Part shown: one piece after another, positions 3,542-7,533 of the stretch | Position numbering within the stretch: the stretch's first letter is position 1 | Layout of the letters: each line of letters starts with the position of its first letter | NCBI GenBank assembly: GCA_019239815.1 | Contig: JAFAZL010000286.1 | Span: 1 to 7,533, forward strand | DNA: 7,533 nucleotides | Source: Acidobacteriota bacterium | Lineage (GTDB): Bacteria; Acidobacteriota; Terriglobia; Acidoferrales; UBA7541 | Direction of reading: 5' to 3' | Translations under genes and position numbers: made by a program | Notes under the pieces: generated by a model | Database searches by the model: none | Seen by the model: only the letters and a program-made list of their open reading frames with translations | What the model was told of the DNA's origin: nothing

Positions 3542-5920
3542 ATGCCCGTTTTGAGCCATGATGAAATCCGCAAAATGCACGCGTACTGGCGCGCCGCCAA
3601 TTACCTCACCGTCGGCCAGATCTATCTCAAAGATAATCCGCTGCTCGAGCGCCCGCTCACGCTCGACGATGTAAAGCCTCGTCTCCTCGGCCATTGGGGT
3701 ACCACCTCCGGCCTCAATTTCATCTACACCCATCTCAACCGCGTCATCAAAGAGCGCGACATCAACATGATGTACATCATCGGTCCCGGCCACGGCGGAC
3801 CGGGCATCGTCGCGCACACCTATCTCGAAGGCTCCTACACCGAGCTGTATCCGTACATCGAACGAAATTCCGACGGCATCAAGCGTCTCTTCCGCCAGTT
3901 CTCTTGGCCATACGGAATTCCCAGCCACGTCGCGCCCGAAACTCCCGGCTCCATCCACGAAGGCGGCGAACTCGGATATTCGATGCTCCACGCTTTCGGC
4001 GCCGCTTACGACAATCCCGATCTCGTCGTCACTTGTATCGTTGGCGACGGCGAAGCCGAGACCGGTCCGTGCGCCACAAGCTGGCACTCTAATAAATTTC
4101 TAAATGCCAAGCGGGATGGCGCCGTTCTCCCCATCCTCCATCTCAACGGCTACAAAATCGCCAATCCCACTGTGCTCGCGCGCATCCCGCAAGACGAACT
4201 TCTCGATCTCTTCCGCGGCTACGGCTACAACCCGCACTTTCTCGAAGGCGACGACCCCAATGTCATGCACCCGGCGATGGCCAAAGTGCTCGACAAAATG
4301 CTCGACGAGATCGCCGCGATCCAGAAATCCGCGCGCCAGGATGGCAACAAAGAACGCCCCCGCTGGCCGATGCTGATTCTCAAAACTCCGAAAGGCTGGA
4401 CCGGTCCAAAGGTCGTCGATGGAAAACCTGTCGAAGGCACCTGGCGATCCCACCAAGTCCCCTTCGCCGAACTGCACGAAAAGCCCGGCCACATAAAAAT
4501 TCTCGAAGACTGGATGCGCAGCTACAAACCCGAAGAACTCTTCGACAAGAACGGTGCGCTTGTCCCCGAACTCGCCGACCTTCCGCCGAAAGGCCGACGC
4601 CGCATGGGCATGAATCCCCACGCCAACGGCGGTCTGCTCATGCAGCCGCTGCGCCTGCCCAACTTCCGCGACTTCGCCGTCGAAATAAAGCAGCCGGGTG
4701 AGCCGATGACCGAAGCGACGCGCGTCCTCGGCAAGTATCTGCGCGACGTGATGAAATGCAATCTCGACTCAAAAAATTTCCGCGTCTTCGGCCCCGACGA
4801 AAACGCTTCCAACCGGCTCGACGCGATCTACGCCGTCAGCAAGAAAACCTGGGAATCCGAAACGCTGCCGGTCGACGAAAATCTCGCGCTCGACGGCCGC
4901 GTAATGGAAATCCTCAGCGAGCACATGTGCCAGGGGTGGCTCGAGGGCTACCTGCTCACCGGCCGCCACGGTTTCTTCTCTTGCTACGAGGCTTTCATTC
5001 ACATTGTCGACTCGATGTTTAACCAGCATGCCAAATGGTTGAAAACCACGCGCACGATTCCATGGCGCAAGCCGATTGCCTCGCTCAACTATCTGCTCAC
5101 GTCGCATGTGTGGCGCCAGGATCGCAACGGCTTCTCGCACCAGGATCCCGGCTTCATCGATCATGTCGCCAACAAAAAGGCTGACATCGTCCGCATCTAC
5201 CTCCCGCCCGACACGAACTGCCTCCTCTCCGTTGCCGACCACTGCCTGCGCAGCCGCAACTATGTAAATCTCATCGTCGCCGGCAAGCAGCCCGCGCCGA
5301 ACTGGCTCGATATGGACGCCGCCGTCGCGCATTGCACAGTGGGACTCGGCGCATGGGATTGGGCCGGCAACGAACCCGAAAATCCCGAGGTTGTGATGGC
5401 TTGCGCCGGAGACGTGCCGACGCTTGAAATTCTCGCAGCGGTTTCGCTGCTGCGCGAGGAACTCCCCGATCTCCGCATTCGTGTCGTCAATGTCGTCGAT
5501 CTCATGACGCTCCAGCCGCTCAGCGAGCATCCCCACGGCCTCGCCGATGAAGACTTCGACGCGCTTTTCACCACCGACAAACCTGTGATCTTCGCGTTTC
5601 ATGGCTACCCCTTGCTCATTCACCAGCTCACGTATCGCCGCCGCAATCACAACAACATTCATGTGCGCGGCTACGTCGAAGAAGGCACCACCACCACGCC
5701 ATTCGACATGGTTGTGCTGAATCGAATGGATCGCTTCCGGCTTGCGCTCGACGTGATCAATCGCGTTCCGCGTCTGAAGAATATCGCCGACAAAGCCACG
5801 CAGCGTTTCACCGAGGCGATGCAGCGCCATAAACTCTACGTTTCCGAACACGGCGAAGACATGCCCGAAGTAGCCGAATGGCGCTGGTCGCCCGCCGCAC
5901 CGAAACTCCAGCGCGCCTAA
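3542..5920 (+). CDS. xfp: Phosphoketolase (xylulose 5-phosphate / fructose 6-phosphate)
   Basis: This thiamine-diphosphate enzyme cleaves xylulose 5-phosphate, and often fructose 6-phosphate, with phosphate to give acetyl phosphate plus glyceraldehyde 3-phosphate or erythrose 4-phosphate, in the cytoplasm. The 792 residues match the usual 790-825. Hallmarks in order: [10 protein letters not shown] (51-60) and catalytic-type H64; GPGHGGPG (81-88); [10 protein letters not shown] (137-146, H139); the ThDP/Mg signature GDGEAETG (168-175); [10 protein letters not shown] (201-210); WRSHQVP with H304; [11 protein letters not shown] (416-426); [15 protein letters not shown] with E483; NGFSHQDPG with H533; GKQPAP in the last third. 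All expected active-site histidines and the glutamate appear present, so the enzyme should be active. Sequence alone does not decide whether fructose 6-phosphate is used. Acetate kinase follows 44 nt downstream and uses the acetyl phosphate. Expression probably starts at the promoter at 3163-3191. Confidence 0.97.
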   Translation: MPVLSHDEIRKMHAYWRAANYLTVGQIYLKDNPLLERPLTLDDVKPRLLGHWGTTSGLNFIYTHLNRVIKERDINMMYIIGPGHGGPGIVAHTYLEGSYTELYPYIERNSDGIKRLFRQFSWPYGIPSHVAPETPGSIHEGGELGYSMLHAFGAAYDNPDLVVTCIVGDGEAETGPCATSWHSNKFLNAKRDGAVLPILHLNGYKIANPTVLARIPQDELLDLFRGYGYNPHFLEGDDPNVMHPAMAKVLDKMLDEIAAIQKSARQDGNKERPRWPMLILKTPKGWTGPKVVDGKPVEGTWRSHQVPFAELHEKPGHIKILEDWMRSYKPEELFDKNGALVPELADLPPKGRRRMGMNPHANGGLLMQPLRLPNFRDFAVEIKQPGEPMTEATRVLGKYLRDVMKCNLDSKNFRVFGPDENASNRLDAIYAVSKKTWESETLPVDENLALDGRVMEILSEHMCQGWLEGYLLTGRHGFFSCYEAFIHIVDSMFNQHAKWLKTTRTIPWRKPIASLNYLLTSHVWRQDRNGFSHQDPGFIDHVANKKADIVRIYLPPDTNCLLSVADHCLRSRNYVNLIVAGKQPAPNWLDMDAAVAHCTVGLGAWDWAGNEPENPEVVMACAGDVPTLEILAAVSLLREELPDLRIRVVNVVDLMTLQPLSEHPHGLADEDFDALFTTDKPVIFAFHGYPLLIHQLTYRRRNHNNIHVRGYVEEGTTTTPFDMVVLNRMDRFRLALDVINRVPRLKNIADKATQRFTEAMQRHKLYVSEHGEDMPEVAEWRWSPAAPKLQRA

Positions 5921-5964
5921 GGCAAGCCCGGCTTAAAATCGGCGCGCCATAATTCAAAAAACGA
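5921..5964 (+). other. Short xfp-ackA spacer with small inverted repeat
   Basis: The 44-nt gap holds AAGCC-C-GGCTT (5924-5934) and the palindrome GGCGCGCC (5941-5948). Neither makes a convincing terminator, which favours one transcript for both genes. CATAAT at 5948-5953 could be an internal -10 giving a near-leaderless ackA message, but no -35 accompanies it. Confidence 0.4.
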
Positions 5965-7140
5965 ATGCCCGACCACGTCATCCTCGTGCTCAATAGTGGT
6001 TCTTCGTCGCTCAAGTTCGGCGTGTATTCCGGCGCTGACGGAGAGCCAAGGCCGATCTATCGTGGCGAAGTCGAAGGTATTGGTGCTGACAAAGGAAAAC
6101 TTTGGCTCAAAAATGCGGAAGGGAAAGCGCTCGAAGAGGAATCGCGCAACTTCGCGCAACAATCCGACGCCGCAAAGACTGTCGCTGAAAAACTATCGAA
6201 GCTGAAACTCCCGAAACTCGCAGGCATCGGCCACCGCGTTGTCCACGGCGGCCCATCCTTGACCACGCATCAACGTATAACGCCGCAAGTTTTACAAACG
6301 CTCGAAGGAGCCGCGCATTTTGCGCCGCTCCATGTCCCGGCTGCGATTGCGCTCATTCGTGAAGTCGAAAAGCTTTATCCGGGCGTGCCGCAATTCGCCT
6401 GCTTCGACACCGCGTTTCACACCACGATGCCAGAAGCCGCTGCGCGACTCCCGTTGCCGAAAAAATATTGGGACGCCGGCATCCGCAAATACGGCTTCCA
6501 TGGCCTGTCCTGCGAATCGATCGTTCACGCATTGCGCGATCGTTTGCCGAAACATCTCATCATCGCTCATCTGGGGAACGGCGCCAGTATCACAGCCGTC
6601 GTCGATGGCAAATCCGTCGACACTACCATGGGACTCACACCGACGGGCGGCATCATCATGGGCACGCGTCCCGGCGATCTCGATCCCGGCGTGCTGCTGC
6701 ACCTTCTCAATACCGGGACCGACGTCAAGGCTCTTGCGAAGCTGCTCGATAAAGAATCGGGCCTGCTCGGAATTTCTGGCACCGCATCCGACATGCGCAA
6801 GCTCCACGAAGCGGCCGACAACGGCGACTCGCAAGCGGGGCTCGCAATCGAAATGTTCGCGCGCGTTGCAGCCAAGGCCATCGGCGGTTTCGCGGCCATG
6901 ATGGGCAATCTCGACGCGCTCATCTTCACCGGCGGCATCGGCGAACACGACGCCGAAGTTCGCGCCAAGATTTACGGTGGGATGAAGATCTTTGGAGTGC
7001 AAATCGACGAAGACCAAAATAAGAAGGGCGCGCCGATCACCAGTCACTCCAACGGCGCAGTATCCGTCAAGGTGATCGCAACCGACGAAGATGGACAGAT
7101 CGCCCGCCATGTCGCTCGCCTGTTGGCGAATGCGTCGTGA
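5965..7140 (+). CDS. ackA: Acetate kinase
   Basis: This 391-residue member of the ASKHA kinase superfamily transfers phosphate between acetyl phosphate and ADP, giving acetate and ATP, in the cytoplasm. Motifs: VLNSGSSSLKF (8-18); GHRVVHGG (89-96) with R91; CFDTAFHTTMP (146-156) with D148; YGFHGLSC (176-183) with H179; AHLGNGASI (201-209); TGGIIMGTRPGDLDPG (227-242) with R235; SGLLGISGTASDMR (265-278); FTGGIGEH (321-328); and ATDEDGQIAR (372-381) with E375. These cover the residues known from the Methanosarcina enzyme (N7, R91, D148, H180, R241, E384). The common YGFHG-x-S-H ends in Cys183 here. The ATG at 5965 fits the family N terminus, but no Shine-Dalgarno sequence precedes it, only an A-rich stretch. 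Paired with phosphoketolase, it probably runs toward ATP and acetate. No phosphotransacetylase gene is in the window. Confidence 0.97.
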   Translation: MPDHVILVLNSGSSSLKFGVYSGADGEPRPIYRGEVEGIGADKGKLWLKNAEGKALEEESRNFAQQSDAAKTVAEKLSKLKLPKLAGIGHRVVHGGPSLTTHQRITPQVLQTLEGAAHFAPLHVPAAIALIREVEKLYPGVPQFACFDTAFHTTMPEAAARLPLPKKYWDAGIRKYGFHGLSCESIVHALRDRLPKHLIIAHLGNGASITAVVDGKSVDTTMGLTPTGGIIMGTRPGDLDPGVLLHLLNTGTDVKALAKLLDKESGLLGISGTASDMRKLHEAADNGDSQAGLAIEMFARVAAKAIGGFAAMMGNLDALIFTGGIGEHDAEVRAKIYGGMKIFGVQIDEDQNKKGAPITSHSNGAVSVKVIATDEDGQIARHVARLLANAS

Positions 7141-7165
7141 TCGCCAAGCGCTATCCGCGGAAATT

Positions 7166-7533
7166 TTAAGCGGCGGCGGAAGCTGATTTTTCTTCGGTGT
7201 CGCCGGCGTTGGACGAAGCACTCTTGCGCAGGACCAGCACAGGGCATTCGGCGGTACGCACGACCTTATCGGTAACCGAACCAAAAGCGAGGCGTCTCCA
7301 TCCGGTCATGCCGTGCGTGGCGATCACAATCAGGTCGGCGTGTTCGTGCTCGGCAGCGCGGAGAATTTCCATGGCGGCGTCGTTCGCCAGTCCAACAGAG
7401 GTCCGTGCGGTGATGCCTTGTTCCTTCAGCTTTGCCGCAAGATCGTCGAGACGTTGCTGCGCTTCCTTGATCAGCCGCCGCTCGTAGTCGCCTTCGTGGA
7501 AGATAGAGACATCGCCCGGGAGTTTCGGAATAA
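7166..7533 (-). CDS. Universal stress protein, C-terminal part (5' end outside window)
   Basis: The minus-strand frame is open from the right edge to the TAA at 7168-7166; 121 complete codons are visible. An internal ATG at 7372 is not the start, because conserved USP sequence continues upstream of it (IPKLPGDVSIFHEGDYERRL and on). The C-terminal UspA fold is clear: ADLIVIATHGMTG, then GSV and ECPVLVLR. The nucleotide loop, coded at about 7277-7321, keeps x9-G-S, with the first Gly replaced by Ala (ATHG), a common variant; ATP binding is plausible. The last 17 residues or so are a Ser/Ala/Glu-rich tail. The gene converges on ackA with only 25 nt between the stop codons and no clear terminator between them. 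A second USP at this locus strengthens the stress-response context. Confidence 0.9.
   Translation of the reverse strand, partial: IPKLPGDVSIFHEGDYERRLIKEAQQRLDDLAAKLKEQGITARTSVGLANDAAMEILRAAEHEHADLIVIATHGMTGWRRLAFGSVTDKVVRTAECPVLVLRKSASSNAGDTEEKSASAAA

Noticed and set aside
3346..3561. 71-codon frame overlapping the xfp start by 20 nt
   Set aside because: No ribosome binding site precedes its first ATG, and the ATG at 3535 is too close to GGGGAGG. No protein similarity is recognised.
4769..5851. 360-codon open frame on the minus strand inside phosphoketolase
   Set aside because: It lies fully antisense to a clearly conserved gene. Long antisense frames are common in GC-rich, codon-biased genes, and the translation shows no recognisable domain.
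6292..7284. 330-codon open frame on the minus strand over acetate kinase
   Set aside because: It is antisense to acetate kinase and also overlaps the second USP in another frame, with no family features.

Overview
The window reads as a gene-dense, fairly GC-rich bacterial chromosome segment with many C-ending codons. The gene types (tandem-domain universal stress protein, EthD-like protein, DUF1015 protein, Crp/Fnr regulator, phosphoketolase plus acetate kinase) fit an Acidobacteriota-like soil or sediment bacterium. That assignment rests on general resemblance only. No mobile element, CRISPR array, rRNA or tRNA was seen.

Layout: (1) 2-592 (+) is the C-terminal part of a DUF1015-family protein, cut by the window edge. 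(2) 710-1021 (+) is a small EthD-family protein. (3) 1022-1190 is a convergent gap with a strong stem-loop and a U-tract serving the gene on the minus strand. (4) 1191-2117 (-) is a two-domain universal stress protein (USP). (5) 2118-2266 is a divergent regulatory region with CRP-like palindromes. (6) 2267-2986 (+) is a Crp/Fnr-family regulator with an N-terminal cysteine cluster. (7) 2987-3541 is a long non-coding stretch with a perfect CRP-type palindrome, a sigma70-like promoter inside another palindrome, and a roughly 340-nt C-rich leader. (8) 3542-5920 (+) is phosphoketolase. (9) 5965-7140 (+) is acetate kinase. (10) 7166-7533 (-) is the C-terminal part of a second USP, converging on acetate kinase and cut by the right edge.

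Together, phosphoketolase makes acetyl phosphate from sugar phosphates without using NAD+, and acetate kinase turns it into acetate and ATP. The pair forms a short ATP-yielding bypass needing no phosphotransacetylase. Flanking USPs and a Crp/Fnr regulator suggest a low-oxygen or energy-stress locus.

The most interesting signal is regulatory. Two nearly identical 18-bp sequences contain CRP-type palindromes. One lies between the USP and regulator genes, centred at -41.5 from the regulator's predicted start and -61.5 from the USP's. The other, a perfect TGTGA-N6-TCACA, lies upstream of phosphoketolase. The regulator carries the Arg-Glu-x3-Arg residues expected for such a site, so it may control itself, the USP and the xfp-ackA pair as one regulon. 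This is inference from sequence and untested.
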